Shown here: positions 1 to 10,214 of the stretch, piece after piece | Position numbering within the stretch: position 1 is the stretch's first letter | Layout: the number at the start of each line of letters is the position of its first letter | NCBI RefSeq assembly: GCF_020782115.1 | Contig: NZ_JAJGMW010000008.1 | Location: forward strand, 102,588-166,587 | DNA length: 64,000 nt | Origin: Leeuwenhoekiella parthenopeia | GTDB lineage: Bacteria; Bacteroidota; Bacteroidia; Flavobacteriales; Flavobacteriaceae | Direction: 5' to 3' | Program-made: the position numbers and the translations under genes | The notes under the pieces: generated by a model | What the model saw: the letters and a program-made list of their open reading frames with translations, nothing else | Told to the model about the DNA's origin: nothing | Database searches by the model: none

Positions 1-96
1 GTTATATTTGAGTAGTACTAAAAATACCAATTTTAAAACTAAATGTTTAAAAAGCATTGTTTAGACCCTAAAATAAACACCTAAAAAATACAAGTT

Positions 97-774
97 ATGG
101 CAAAGCAGCTACCTGCCGCCTATTTTGAATTTCTAAACGAGTTAAAACAAAACAACAACCGCGAGTGGTTTGACGAGCACAAAAGCCGTTTTAAAAAACT
201 GGAGCAGGAGTTTAAAGCCTTTTGTAAGGACACGCGGGAGCGCATGCAGCAGTTTGATGGGATCGAGCGCGAAAAGGTGTTTCGTATTTACAGAGATGTG
301 CGCTTCAGTAAAAATAAACAGCCTTACAAAACAAATCGAAGCGTAATTTTCTACCGGGAAGGCGTGACGCGAAGAGGAAGTTATTACTTGCAGATCGCAC
401 CCGGAAAAAGTTTTGTAGGAGGTGGCTTTTTCGCTCCTCAACCGGCAGATTTATTGCGTATTCGTAAAGAATTTGAAGTTGACGCGCAGCCCATACGCGA
501 TATACTTTCACAAAAGGAGTTTAAAAAAGCATTTGGAGGTTTTATGGAGGATGATGTGGTAAAAACCGCTCCAAAAGGCTTTAGCAAGGAAGATCCCAAT
601 ATCGACCTGATACGAAACAAGAAATTTGCCATAAAGCACGATTTTACAGATGAGGAAGTGCTTCACCCTGATTTTCAGGATCAGGTGCTGAGCTATTTCC
701 GGTTAATGCTTCCTTTTTTTGATTATATGACCGAAGTTCTAACCACTGATCTTAACGGCGAACCTATTATCTGA
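97..774 (+). CDS. DUF2461 domain-containing protein
   Basis: Full-length member (225 residues) of the DUF2461 family, a conserved bacterial family of unknown biochemical role. The family signature appears early: an FLNELKQNN stretch followed by NREWFDEHK, then RIYRDVRFSKNKQPYKTN around residues 63-83 and YYLQIAPG near 97. There is no signal peptide or membrane segment, so it should be cytoplasmic. The ATG at 97 places the conserved N-terminus directly after it. It stands alone, 209 bp upstream of parE and in the same direction. The family assignment is firm; no function can be given. Confidence 0.9.
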   Translation: MAKQLPAAYFEFLNELKQNNNREWFDEHKSRFKKLEQEFKAFCKDTRERMQQFDGIEREKVFRIYRDVRFSKNKQPYKTNRSVIFYREGVTRRGSYYLQIAPGKSFVGGGFFAPQPADLLRIRKEFEVDAQPIRDILSQKEFKKAFGGFMEDDVVKTAPKGFSKEDPNIDLIRNKKFAIKHDFTDEEVLHPDFQDQVLSYFRLMLPFFDYMTEVLTTDLNGEPII

Positions 775-885
775 TTTTCAATCCATAAGAAGTCATTTTT
801 CAATTCTTGAAAACTTTGTTAATTACTTTGATTTTTTCGGCTTTAAAAACCGTCGTTGAAGTCCTATATTAGCAATCATCCCGCT

Positions 886-924
886 TCTCGATAATCGAGA
901 CTAAACAGGTTGAGGTACACCTCA
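886..924. promoter_or_regulatory. Two adjacent palindromes in the parE leader
   Basis: Two perfect inverted repeats lie 60-98 bp upstream of the parE start. TCTCGAT/ATCGAGA (7-bp arms, 1-nt centre) covers 886-900. TGAGGT/ACCTCA (6-bp arms, AC centre) covers 911-924. They could be protein-binding sites or RNA hairpins in the leader of the parE-parC operon. No U-tract follows, so they are not intrinsic terminators. The function is inferred only from position. Confidence 0.35.
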
Positions 925-983
925 CCAGGTTTAACTTAATGCATTTTTAACGCCTTACAACCGGCTTTTAAGGCAATACACGT

Positions 984-2840
984 ATGTCAGAAGAAACTAA
1001 ATATACCGAAGATAATATCAGATCCCTTGACTGGAAGGAACACATTCGTATGCGTCCCGGTATGTACATTGGGAAACTGGGAGATGGTTCAAGCGCCGAT
1101 GACGGGATTTACATTCTGCTAAAAGAAGTGCTTGACAACTCGATTGACGAGTATGTGATGGGTGCCGGTAAAACCATAGAGGTGAGTATTCAGGGAACCC
1201 GGGTAATCATACGCGATTACGGTCGTGGGATTCCGCTGGGTAAGGTGGTTGATGTGGTTTCTAAAATGAATACCGGAGGTAAATACGATTCCCGGGCCTT
1301 TAAAAAATCGGTTGGTCTTAACGGGGTAGGTACCAAAGCGGTTAATGCTCTTTCTGAATATTTCAGGGTAGAATCTACCCGCGATGGTAAATCGGCAGCT
1401 GCAGAGTTTGAACGCGGAAACCTCAAAGACGAGGAGTTTTTAGAGGAAACCTCACGCAGAAAGGGAACCAAAGTAACCTTTGTGCCTGATGAAACCATTT
1501 TTAAAAACTACAAATACCGTAACGAGTATGTGGCGCGTATGCTTAAAAACTACGTTTATCTCAATCCCGGACTTACCATTGTGTTTAACGGTGAAAAGTT
1601 TTACTCCGAAAACGGTCTTAAAGATTTATTGGGAGACCGTATTGCCGAGAACGATGTTCTCTACCCCATAATTCACTTGCGCGGTGACGATATTGAAGTG
1701 GCGATGACCCACAGCCGCACACAATATTCTGAAGAATACCACTCTTTTGTTAACGGTCAAAATACTACTCAGGGAGGAACGCATCTGGCAGCTTTTCGCG
1801 AAGCGGTAGTAAAAACCATACGGGAATTCTTCAATAAAAACTACGATGCTTCAGACATCAGAAAATCTATTGTCTCGGCGATAAGCATCAAGGTTATGGA
1901 GCCTGTTTTTGAGTCGCAGACCAAAACCAAACTGGGCTCAACCGATATGGGCGGCGACCTTCCAACGGTGCGTACCTATATCAACGATTTTTTGAAAACC
2001 AATCTTGATAATTACCTGCATAAAAATCCCGAAACCGCAGATAAGATTCAACGCAAGATTTTACAGGCAGAACGGGAGCGCACCGAACTTAGCGGAATAC
2101 GTAAACTGGCCAAAGAACGGGCTAAAAAAGCAAGTCTGCATAACAAAAAACTACGCGATTGCCGCATCCATTTAACAGATAGTAAAAAGGAACGCAACCT
2201 CGAGAGCACTTTGTTTATTACAGAGGGGGATTCGGCTTCTGGATCGATTACCAAATCCCGTGATGTAAATACGCAGGCGGTGTTCAGCTTACGCGGAAAG
2301 CCGCTCAACTCGTACAATATGACCAAGAAAATCGTGTATGAGAATGAAGAATTTAACCTGTTACAATCGGCACTCAACATTGAAGAGTCTATGGAAGACC
2401 TGCGGTATAACAATATTGTGATCGCTACCGATGCCGATGTTGACGGGATGCACATCCGGTTACTGCTCATTACCTTTTTCCTGCAGTTTTTCCCGGAATT
2501 GATTAAAGAAGGGCATCTCTATATTTTAGAAACGCCTTTATTTCGGGTACGTAACAAGAAAAAAACCATTTACTGTTACAGCGAGCAGGAGCGCCGGGAT
2601 GCGATTGAGGAGTTGAACGGTAAACCTGAAATTACACGATTTAAAGGTTTGGGTGAAATTTCCCCAGATGAGTTTAAACATTTCATTGGCGATAGTATTC
2701 GTCTGGCGCCTATTATGCTTGACGAGACCATGTCTATCGAAGAAATCCTCGAATTCTATATGGGCAAAAACACCCCGGACCGTCAAAAGTTTATCATCAA
2801 TAACCTGAAAGTAGAACTCGATCCGGTTTTAGAGAATTAA
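984..2840 (+). CDS. parE: DNA topoisomerase IV subunit B (ParE)
   Basis: ATPase subunit of type IIA topoisomerase IV, which decatenates daughter chromosomes after replication. Order of domains: GHKL ATPase with the Asn/Asp motif [11 protein letters not shown] near residue 50 and [14 protein letters not shown] near 112; transducer domain; C-terminal TOPRIM with [12 protein letters not shown] near 410 and [10 protein letters not shown] near 482, which supply the catalytic Glu and Mg-binding Asp residues. The length (618) is the usual ParE length, shorter than GyrB with its insert. The ATG at 984 is followed directly by the typical N-terminal RPGMYIG region. parC follows 35 bp downstream in the same direction, as expected for one operon. 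Confidence 0.97.
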   Translation: MSEETKYTEDNIRSLDWKEHIRMRPGMYIGKLGDGSSADDGIYILLKEVLDNSIDEYVMGAGKTIEVSIQGTRVIIRDYGRGIPLGKVVDVVSKMNTGGKYDSRAFKKSVGLNGVGTKAVNALSEYFRVESTRDGKSAAAEFERGNLKDEEFLEETSRRKGTKVTFVPDETIFKNYKYRNEYVARMLKNYVYLNPGLTIVFNGEKFYSENGLKDLLGDRIAENDVLYPIIHLRGDDIEVAMTHSRTQYSEEYHSFVNGQNTTQGGTHLAAFREAVVKTIREFFNKNYDASDIRKSIVSAISIKVMEPVFESQTKTKLGSTDMGGDLPTVRTYINDFLKTNLDNYLHKNPETADKIQRKILQAERERTELSGIRKLAKERAKKASLHNKKLRDCRIHLTDSKKERNLESTLFITEGDSASGSITKSRDVNTQAVFSLRGKPLNSYNMTKKIVYENEEFNLLQSALNIEESMEDLRYNNIVIATDADVDGMHIRLLLITFFLQFFPELIKEGHLYILETPLFRVRNKKKTIYCYSEQERRDAIEELNGKPEITRFKGLGEISPDEFKHFIGDSIRLAPIMLDETMSIEEILEFYMGKNTPDRQKFIINNLKVELDPVLEN

Positions 2841-2875
2841 ACGATAATCCCCAATATTCTGCCAGTCAGATCACT

Positions 2876-5515
2876 ATGAGCGAAGAAAATTACGAAGATC
2901 CTAATTTAGACCCATCTGAAGAGCTTAATTCAGGAGAGACCATCACCCGTGTTACCGGGATGTTTAAAGACTGGTTTCTCGATTATGCCTCGTATGTAAT
3001 TCTGGAGCGTGCGGTTCCTGCAATTGAAGACGGTTTTAAACCGGTGCAGCGGCGTATTATGCATTCGATGAAAGATCTGGATGACGGGCGTTACAACAAG
3101 GTTGCCAATATCGTAGGGCATACCATGCAGTACCATCCCCACGGAGATGCGAGTATTGCCGATGCGATGGTGCAAATGGGGCAAAAAGATTTGCTCATTG
3201 ATACTCAGGGTAACTGGGGGAATACCCTTACCGGCGATAGTGCTGCGGCATCACGATATATTGAAGCACGGCTCTCAAAATTTGCGCTGGAAGTACTTTT
3301 TAGCCCTAAAATCACAAGCTGGCAGGCCTCTTATGACGGGCGGCGTAAAGAACCCATAAATCTTCCGGTTAAATTCCCATTATTGCTCGCTCAGGGAGCC
3401 GAAGGTATTGCGGTAGGTTTGAGTACCAAAGTTTTACCCCATAATTTTATTGAACTCATCGACGGTTCCATCAGGCATTTACAGGGGAAAAAATTCAAGC
3501 TTTTACCCGATTTTCCCTCTGCCGGTGAAGCCGATTTCAGCGATTACAGAGACGGAAAACGTGGCGGAAGAGTACGGGTCAGAGCCAAAATCAATCAGCT
3601 GGATAAGAATACTTTAGTTGTTACCGAAATACCGTTTAGCACCACCACCACATCGCTGATAGACAGTATTTTAAAAGCAAATGATAAAGGAAAGATTAAA
3701 ATAAAAAAGATTGAGGATAATACCTCTTCCGAGGTTGAAATCCTTATTCACCTGCCACCCGGCCTTTCTCCCGACAAGACTATAGGTGCATTGTTTGCGT
3801 TTACCAATTGCGAAGTTTCCATTTCGCCATTGGGTTGTGTTATTGAAGACAACAAGCCGCTCTTTGTTGGGGTAAGCGAAATGTTGCGTATTTCAACCGA
3901 ACGCACCAAAGATTTGCTGCGTCAGGAACTCGAGATTCAGCTGGAAGAGCTGGAGAATCAATGGCATTACGCGTCACTTGAGCGTATTTTTATTGAAAAC
4001 CGCATCTACCGGGAAATTGAAGAAGAAGAAACCTGGGAAGGAGTACTTAAAGCCATTGATGAAGGTTTAAAACCTCATATCGCACACTTAAAGCGTCCTG
4101 TTGTAGAGGAAGATCTCGTGCGCCTTACCGAAATACGTATCAAACGTATCTCTAAATTTGATATTGATAAAGCGCAGCAAAAAATTGAAGCGCTTGAAGA
4201 TCAGATCGCTCAGGTAAAACATCATTTGGCTCATCTCACCGAGTTTGCCATCGATTACTTTAAGCGTTTAAAAAAGGAATACGGCGCAGGTCGCGAGCGT
4301 AAAACCGAAATTAAACTCTTTGATGATATTGAAGCCTCTAAAGTGGTCATTCGCAATACCAAACTCTATGTAAATCGTAAAGAAGGTTTTGTGGGTACAG
4401 CACTTAAAAAGGACGAATATGTTACAGATTGTGCAGATATAGACGACATTATTGTTTTTACCAAAGAGGGTAAAATGATGGTGACCAAGGTAGACAGCAA
4501 AACCTTTATAGGTAAAGACATTATTCATGTTGCCGTTTATAAGAAAAAAGACAAGCGCACCATTTACAATATGATTTACCGGGACGGAAAAGGGGGCGCG
4601 ACCTATGTAAAACGGTTCAACGTTACCAGTACGACGCGGGATCGAGAGTACGATATGACCAAAGGTAAAAAAGGTTCGCATGTCTGGTATTTTTCGGCAA
4701 ACCCCAATGGAGAAGCGGAAGTTGTTTCGGTGTATTTACGATCAATAGGAAATGTCAAAAAACTCAAATTTGATCTGGATTTTTCAGAAATTCTCATCAA
4801 AGGGCGCAATGCCAATGGTAATATTGTAACGAAGCATGCCGTACGTACCATTGAGCTTAAAGAAAAGGGAGTTTCAACCTTAAAACCGCGCAAAGTCTGG
4901 TTTGACGATTCGGTACAGCGTCTTAATGTAGACGGCCGGGGTGAACTTTTAGGCGAGTTTAAAGGAGAAGACCGCCTGTTAATCGTAACTCAGGATGGGG
5001 TTGCCAAAACTATTGTGCCCGAACTCACCACGCGATTTGATGACAAAATCATCGTTCTTGAAAAATGGATTCCCGAAAAACCCATATCGGCAATTTACTG
5101 GGACGGGAACCGGGAGCGCTATTATGTTAAACGCTTTTTAATTGAAAATCCGGAGAAGGAAGAAAGTTTTGTTTCTGAACATAAAGATACCCAGCTCGAG
5201 ATTGTTTCTACAGATTACAGACCGGTGGTCGAAATGGTCTTTTATAAAGAACGCGGCAAAGATCAAAAGCCCAATGAAACCGTAAATATTGAAGACTTTA
5301 TAGCTGTTAAGGGTATTACCGCTCTTGGAAACCAATTTTACACCGAAAAACTCAAACAAATCAATTTACTGGAACCCTTACCTTACGAGGAAGAGCAGGA
5401 AGAAGAGGTGGAGACCTACGATGCTGCAGATGATCATTCAGAGACTGATACAGACGCAGATACGACTGATCCTGATTCACCTAAAGGCGACGGCACACAG
5501 GGATCTCTTTTTTAA
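2876..5515 (+). CDS. parC: DNA topoisomerase IV subunit A (ParC)
   Basis: DNA breakage-reunion subunit of topoisomerase IV. The winged-helix core begins after an acidic N-terminal tail of about 20 residues. The catalytic tyrosine is Tyr128 in the motif AASRYIEARLSKFA. The tower and coiled-coil region (about 330-480) contains a long helix rich in Glu/Lys. The C-terminal beta-pinwheel follows, and the last about 45 residues are strongly acidic (runs of Glu and Asp). At 879 residues it is longer than enterobacterial ParC but usual for Bacteroidota. It lies 35 bp after parE; mscL starts 3 bp after its stop. An acidic C-terminal tail on type IIA enzymes can tune activity; that role is inferred here. 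Confidence 0.96.
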   Translation: MSEENYEDPNLDPSEELNSGETITRVTGMFKDWFLDYASYVILERAVPAIEDGFKPVQRRIMHSMKDLDDGRYNKVANIVGHTMQYHPHGDASIADAMVQMGQKDLLIDTQGNWGNTLTGDSAAASRYIEARLSKFALEVLFSPKITSWQASYDGRRKEPINLPVKFPLLLAQGAEGIAVGLSTKVLPHNFIELIDGSIRHLQGKKFKLLPDFPSAGEADFSDYRDGKRGGRVRVRAKINQLDKNTLVVTEIPFSTTTTSLIDSILKANDKGKIKIKKIEDNTSSEVEILIHLPPGLSPDKTIGALFAFTNCEVSISPLGCVIEDNKPLFVGVSEMLRISTERTKDLLRQELEIQLEELENQWHYASLERIFIENRIYREIEEEETWEGVLKAIDEGLKPHIAHLKRPVVEEDLVRLTEIRIKRISKFDIDKAQQKIEALEDQIAQVKHHLAHLTEFAIDYFKRLKKEYGAGRERKTEIKLFDDIEASKVVIRNTKLYVNRKEGFVGTALKKDEYVTDCADIDDIIVFTKEGKMMVTKVDSKTFIGKDIIHVAVYKKKDKRTIYNMIYRDGKGGATYVKRFNVTSTTRDREYDMTKGKKGSHVWYFSANPNGEAEVVSVYLRSIGNVKKLKFDLDFSEILIKGRNANGNIVTKHAVRTIELKEKGVSTLKPRKVWFDDSVQRLNVDGRGELLGEFKGEDRLLIVTQDGVAKTIVPELTTRFDDKIIVLEKWIPEKPISAIYWDGNRERYYVKRFLIENPEKEESFVSEHKDTQLEIVSTDYRPVVEMVFYKERGKDQKPNETVNIEDFIAVKGITALGNQFYTEKLKQINLLEPLPYEEEQEEEVETYDAADDHSETDTDADTTDPDSPKGDGTQGSLF

Positions 5516-5518
5516 ACT

Positions 5519-5971
5519 ATGGGATTAATTCAGGAATTTAAAAAGTTTGCCGTAAAAGGCAATATGGTAGACATCGCCATTGGGGTGATTATTGGTGCTG
5601 CATTTCAAAAAGTCATTGACGTTTTAGTCAAACAGGTTATGATGCCCCCGTTAACTTTACTCACCGATGGGGTCAATTTTGAAGATAAACAAATTGTTTT
5701 AAGAGAAGCCTATACACAGGCCGATGGTACAAACGTAGAAGTCGTGTCTATTGGTTATGGAGAGCTTATAAGTGTATTTATAGACTTTTTCATAATAGCT
5801 TTGGTCGTTTTTATCGTTATGAAATTAATGAATGCCCTAAAGGCTAAAAGCGAGGACGAAAACAACCCTACGGTTGAGACTCCTAAAGAGATTCAGCTTA
5901 TGGCGCGAATGAATGAATTGCTTGAAGAACAAAACCGCATGCTAAAAGAAAAGACCATCCGCAGGGAATAA
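5519..5971 (+). CDS. mscL: Large-conductance mechanosensitive channel MscL
   Basis: Homopentameric inner-membrane channel that opens under high membrane tension and releases solutes during hypo-osmotic shock. The N-terminal amphipathic helix is followed by TM1 containing the conserved GNMVDIAIGVIIGAAF gate region (about residues 14-30), a periplasmic loop of about 35 residues, TM2 (LISVFIDFFIIALVVFIVM region, about 82-100) and a charged cytoplasmic helix. The length of 150 is slightly above the usual 130-145. It starts 3 bp after parC, so it is probably co-transcribed with topoisomerase IV at least in part. Confidence 0.96.
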   Translation: MGLIQEFKKFAVKGNMVDIAIGVIIGAAFQKVIDVLVKQVMMPPLTLLTDGVNFEDKQIVLREAYTQADGTNVEVVSIGYGELISVFIDFFIIALVVFIVMKLMNALKAKSEDENNPTVETPKEIQLMARMNELLEEQNRMLKEKTIRRE

Positions 5972-6123
5972 AAGCCTTCCAATTTCTCCAAAAACTCCCT
6001 TTTATACTTTTTTTTACTTGGAAATTTCAATTAGTTGTGTAGTTCATCGGTAAATGACAGATTATTTTTGCTAAAATGCGTTAAAATTCAATATTTTAGT
6101 AAGCCTAAACTATACATGTTTTT

Positions 6124-8190
6124 ATGACCACACCCAAACCTTCATTAAGATCATACTGGTTGGCGGGTGTTTTCTTTTTAATACCTGCATTAATTTGCCT
6201 TACGCTATACAGCTATTTCAAAAAGCAACTGCCCGAACGCCTTACAAATCAGATTCAATTAAGCGGTAGTCTTGCAGCTCAGGATTTTAAACGTACGGTT
6301 GAAAAAAATGTTCAGTCATTGCGGGACATTGCACAGCGTATTGAAGAAACAGAAGGTTTGTACTTTGATTACTGGAAAGATGATGCACAGCGATTACTCA
6401 TTCAAAACGAATCGCTTGAATTTGTAGAATTCATAAACAATAATGGGATCATTGAAGAGGTCGTCCCTCTAAACGAAAATAAAGCGGTTAAGGGGCTTGA
6501 TATCAAAAATCTTGACTGGCGGTATGAAGACTGGCGAAATATGGGTAATGCGCACAAGATTAACATTTCTCAGTGGACCAGTCTTACCCAGGGTGGGTTC
6601 TCGTTCCTAATCGATGTCCCCGTATTTTATAATGGTGAATTTCAGGGAACCATAACCGGAGGGATGGATTTTAATGATGAGTTTAACAGGCTCAGTTCGT
6701 ATCTGGGAGATTATTCCATAAAAATTGAGGACGAGCAGGGGACGCGCTTCTACGATTTTAATAATTACGATTTAGCGCAGAAGGACCCGGAGTATATCTT
6801 TGAAACCAATCTTGTATTAGATGCAGATCAAAATGAATCCTGGAGTTTCAACCTCACGTTTGCCAATCCGGATGTCGTTGCAGATTCTTCGAGGGTGGCC
6901 AACTATGCATTGATATGTGGTATTTTTCTCTCTTTAGCGATTGGATTACTCAAATTTTTACACAGCAAGTCGCGTCGTGCAACCAGGATTGCACTTGAGG
7001 CCAACCAAAACTTAATGATACTCAACCGGGAGTTTCAGCAGCAAACCGAAATTGCACAAAACGCCGTTGAAGCAAAGGCTTCGTTTCTTTCAAATATGAG
7101 TCACGAAATACGCACCCCGCTCAATGCTATTGTTGGGATTGCAGACCTTATGGAAACCGATCCCGAAAAAGCTGAGGATCCAAGATATAAAGCTCTGTTA
7201 CGCGAAAATTCAAGGAAATTATTGGGCTTGATAAACGATTTACTGCGTATGGACAAGCTCGAATCGGGTTCTTCGGGCATTTACAGCGTTGAGTTTTCTC
7301 CGGTATCGGTGATCGCCAATGTCACCTCCTTCAACCGTAAGGCGATTGAGGAAAAGGGACTGAAATTTATTGTAGATGTACAGACCAAAGCAAAAAACTA
7401 TGTAAATGGCGATCGCAGTAAATTTGAGCAAATAATAGGCAATATCCTGCTCAACGCCATAAAATTTACGCAAAGCGGAAACATAACACTTACCTATTCG
7501 GAACACGAACAGGGAGAGCAGTTATATGTGGCGATAAGCATAAAAGATACCGGAATTGGAATCCCGAAAGACAAAATAGACACCATTTTTGACCGCTTTA
7601 CACAGCTGGATTCAGGAATTCGTAAAAAGCATTCCGGTGGCGGACTCGGGTTGGCTATTTCAGGGAAACTGGTACAGCTTTTAGGTGGCAATATTGAAGT
7701 GATGAGCGAAGAAGGAACGGGTTCAGAGTTTATAATTCATTTGGCTTTTAATGGCCTTCACAAAAAAGAAGAGATTCACCTGAGCAGCAAGCTTTTGGCA
7801 GATTTACCCCCTTTAGATGTGCTTATCGTTGATGACAATAAACTGAATATTATAATACTCAGTGAGTTGCTAAAGCGTTTGGGGCTTCATTCCGACAGTG
7901 CTAAAAATGGGCTCGAAGCGGTTCAGAAATGCCAGACCAAAACCTACGACCTCATTTTTATGGATGTGCATATGCCCGAAATGGATGGTTTTGAGGCTAC
8001 GCGCAAAATTAAGGAAGATCATCCTGATGTAGTGGTTTTAGGACTTTCGGCAGATACAACATCACTTTCCATATCAGAAGGTCTAGAAAGCGGAATGGAT
8101 AACTACCTAACCAAACCCATAGACAAAACCAAGTTGCTTGCGATCCTCAGGGAGAAATTTCAAAAACCACCTTCCCGTACCGCGATTTAA
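6124..8190 (+). CDS. Hybrid sensor histidine kinase/response regulator
   Basis: Membrane-bound hybrid two-component kinase of 688 residues. TM1 lies at about 13-31, followed by a periplasmic sensor of about 225 residues with a CACHE-like character (inferred from size and placement), and TM2 at about 261-280. A short coiled linker leads to the HisKA domain with phospho-acceptor His327 in SNMSHEIRTPLN. The HATPase domain shows DTGIGIPKD and GGGLGLAISGKLV. The C-terminal receiver has phospho-acceptor Asp614 in FMDVHMPEMDG and the KPID motif. There is no output domain, so a separate HPt protein or regulator must take the phosphate. It ends convergently with the next gene: the two stop codons overlap at 8187-8190. 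Ligand unknown. Confidence 0.93.
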   Translation: MTTPKPSLRSYWLAGVFFLIPALICLTLYSYFKKQLPERLTNQIQLSGSLAAQDFKRTVEKNVQSLRDIAQRIEETEGLYFDYWKDDAQRLLIQNESLEFVEFINNNGIIEEVVPLNENKAVKGLDIKNLDWRYEDWRNMGNAHKINISQWTSLTQGGFSFLIDVPVFYNGEFQGTITGGMDFNDEFNRLSSYLGDYSIKIEDEQGTRFYDFNNYDLAQKDPEYIFETNLVLDADQNESWSFNLTFANPDVVADSSRVANYALICGIFLSLAIGLLKFLHSKSRRATRIALEANQNLMILNREFQQQTEIAQNAVEAKASFLSNMSHEIRTPLNAIVGIADLMETDPEKAEDPRYKALLRENSRKLLGLINDLLRMDKLESGSSGIYSVEFSPVSVIANVTSFNRKAIEEKGLKFIVDVQTKAKNYVNGDRSKFEQIIGNILLNAIKFTQSGNITLTYSEHEQGEQLYVAISIKDTGIGIPKDKIDTIFDRFTQLDSGIRKKHSGGGLGLAISGKLVQLLGGNIEVMSEEGTGSEFIIHLAFNGLHKKEEIHLSSKLLADLPPLDVLIVDDNKLNIIILSELLKRLGLHSDSAKNGLEAVQKCQTKTYDLIFMDVHMPEMDGFEATRKIKEDHPDVVVLGLSADTTSLSISEGLESGMDNYLTKPIDKTKLLAILREKFQKPPSRTAI

Positions 8191-10136
8191 CGTAAGGGTA
8201 AATCTAAAAGCACCCGGGTTCCCAGAGCCTGCTGTTGATCATTATATAAATCGACGATGTGCAGTTTATAGTTGTTGTCCAAATTTTTGGAAAAAGACTG
8301 TAATCTGCTTAACGTAAGATCAATACCAATAGACTTTTTCTGAGTGTTGCGTTTGTCTTTGAGGATTTCCATAGTTTTGGCGCGACCTATACCATTGTCG
8401 GTAATACTGATGTTTACATACTTATCATTTTTTCTGGTCACATCAATAGCGAGCTCCTTTTTGCCCTCTTTGGGCTGTAAGCCATGCCACAATGCATTTT
8501 CTACAAAAGGCTGTAAGATTAGAGCAGGTATTTTTACCTCTTCCAGATTAATGGAATCATCAATATGAAGCTTTGTTTCTATTTCATTACAAAATCTAAT
8601 GTTTTCGATATTGATGTACAATTGCATGGTTTCCAGTTCTTCCTGAAGCGTGTTTTCTTTTGCCAGAGAACTCGATAAAATAGAGCGTATAAGCTTTGCA
8701 AACTGCCCCAGATAATCAATGGCTTCTTCAACGTTATGATTCTGCAGGTAGATGCGTATAGATAACAAGGCATTAAAGATAAAATGCGGATTCATCTGAG
8801 AACGCATCAGCTTTTGTTCGGCCTTGAGTTGCTCTTTTTGATTCTTTAAGCGGTATTGCCTGTACCCAAAAAACAGGAGCAGAAAAATCAGGGAAAAAAG
8901 CACCAAAATAAAAATATTGTTCTTTCGGGCCTGATTGAGTTTTACTTCCGCAAGCTTATTCTTTTGCTCCAGAAGGCTTATCATATTGCGCTTTTGCTCA
9001 CTATCGTATTTTAAATTGAGATCAGAAACGTATTTATGGTTAGCCTCATTTAGATATTCGGCCTGCACGTCCTGAGATAAACGCTGAAACTCAAGAGCCT
9101 GCTCATAATTAAGACGAGCCTCGTTAAGCTGGGACAGGTGCATGTAAGCCATACTTAAAAATTGCTTGTAGTTTTTTTCTTTTGACAGCTCCATTCCCTT
9201 AAGCAGGAAACGTTCGGCTTCCGGATAATTTTTGAGTTCGCTATGAGCCCAACCCAGATTTATATTTGCCAGAGCGATATAAAACTGATCGCCTATAGTG
9301 TTTACATCATCCATAGATGCCTCAATGAGATCCAGGGCTTCCCGGGCTCTGCCTTGTTTGAGATAAACCTGAGCAATGCTGTTGTTGCAAATGACCCGAC
9401 CCAGATCGCTGTTGATTTTATTGTTGTATGCAAGCGATTTGCGGTAATTCACTAAGGCTTCATCAAATTGTTCACGCTCTTCGTAGGCAATGCCCAAATT
9501 GGCAAAATTAATAGCGAGTCCCAGATCACTTCCCAGCTCTTCTTCCCGTATAATGGCTCTTTTAAAATAGGACTCAGCCATATCGTAGTCGCGCAGCAGC
9601 AGGTAAATATTGCCTATACTGTTAAGGGAAATGGCGATACCCTTGAGCAGTGTTTTAGAAGGGTTTTCTTCACGTTCTGCAAGCTCGAGTGCCGCATTAT
9701 GCTTATCCAGGGCAGAACGCACGGCATCGATGCGCCGGTAAACCACCCCCGTCATATTAAGAGCAGAAACTTCAAGCTCAACATCATCAAGTTCACGGGC
9801 GATTTCCAGAGCCTTATCATGATGATTTAAGGCAAGATTGTATTTGGAAATATCACGGTACAGAACACCCAGGCTATTTTCGGCGAAAGCTTCACCGTAC
9901 GCATAATTTATTTGTCTGCTGTTCTGAATAAATTGTTTGAGCGCAACAGAGTCTCTAGCAAAAGTGCGCAGGTAGTTCTGGACGGAATCATAGTGGGTAA
10001 ACCGCTTTTCTAAAAGGTAATTAGCGGGATCTTTTGTGCCGGAAGGCTGTTGAGCCTTAATTTCTAAAGCGAAAAGGGCTATTGAACTGAAAAGTACGGT
10101 AAAGAGAATAGAGCAGATTGATGTATTCCGGAACAT
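8187..10136 (-). CDS. TPR-containing LytS-type sensor histidine kinase
   Basis: A 649-residue kinase of the His_kinase (PF06580, LytS/YehU-like) class common in Bacteroidota. It has an N-terminal signal-like hydrophobic stretch (about 7-28), then a series of tetratricopeptide repeats (about 60-380, recurring A-N-G-Y/F pattern as in LGVLYRD and IGNIYLLLRDY), one TM segment (NNIFILVLFSLIFLLLFFG) and the kinase core with His451 in MNPHFIFNAL. The ATPase region has VENALWHGLQPK and DNGIGR. Such kinases normally signal to a LytTR response regulator, but none is adjacent here. The TPR domain is predicted to be periplasmic and to sense a peptide or protein partner, which is inference. Confidence 0.92.
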   Translation of the reverse strand: MFRNTSICSILFTVLFSSIALFALEIKAQQPSGTKDPANYLLEKRFTHYDSVQNYLRTFARDSVALKQFIQNSRQINYAYGEAFAENSLGVLYRDISKYNLALNHHDKALEIARELDDVELEVSALNMTGVVYRRIDAVRSALDKHNAALELAEREENPSKTLLKGIAISLNSIGNIYLLLRDYDMAESYFKRAIIREEELGSDLGLAINFANLGIAYEEREQFDEALVNYRKSLAYNNKINSDLGRVICNNSIAQVYLKQGRAREALDLIEASMDDVNTIGDQFYIALANINLGWAHSELKNYPEAERFLLKGMELSKEKNYKQFLSMAYMHLSQLNEARLNYEQALEFQRLSQDVQAEYLNEANHKYVSDLNLKYDSEQKRNMISLLEQKNKLAEVKLNQARKNNIFILVLFSLIFLLLFFGYRQYRLKNQKEQLKAEQKLMRSQMNPHFIFNALLSIRIYLQNHNVEEAIDYLGQFAKLIRSILSSSLAKENTLQEELETMQLYINIENIRFCNEIETKLHIDDSINLEEVKIPALILQPFVENALWHGLQPKEGKKELAIDVTRKNDKYVNISITDNGIGRAKTMEILKDKRNTQKKSIGIDLTLSRLQSFSKNLDNNYKLHIVDLYNDQQQALGTRVLLDLPLR

Positions 10137-10214
10137 AAAAATCTGATTGAAGTTCTAAATATACTGATATTGAATCACCTACACGAAGATGGTTGATTTA
10201 AATCAAAATTCACT

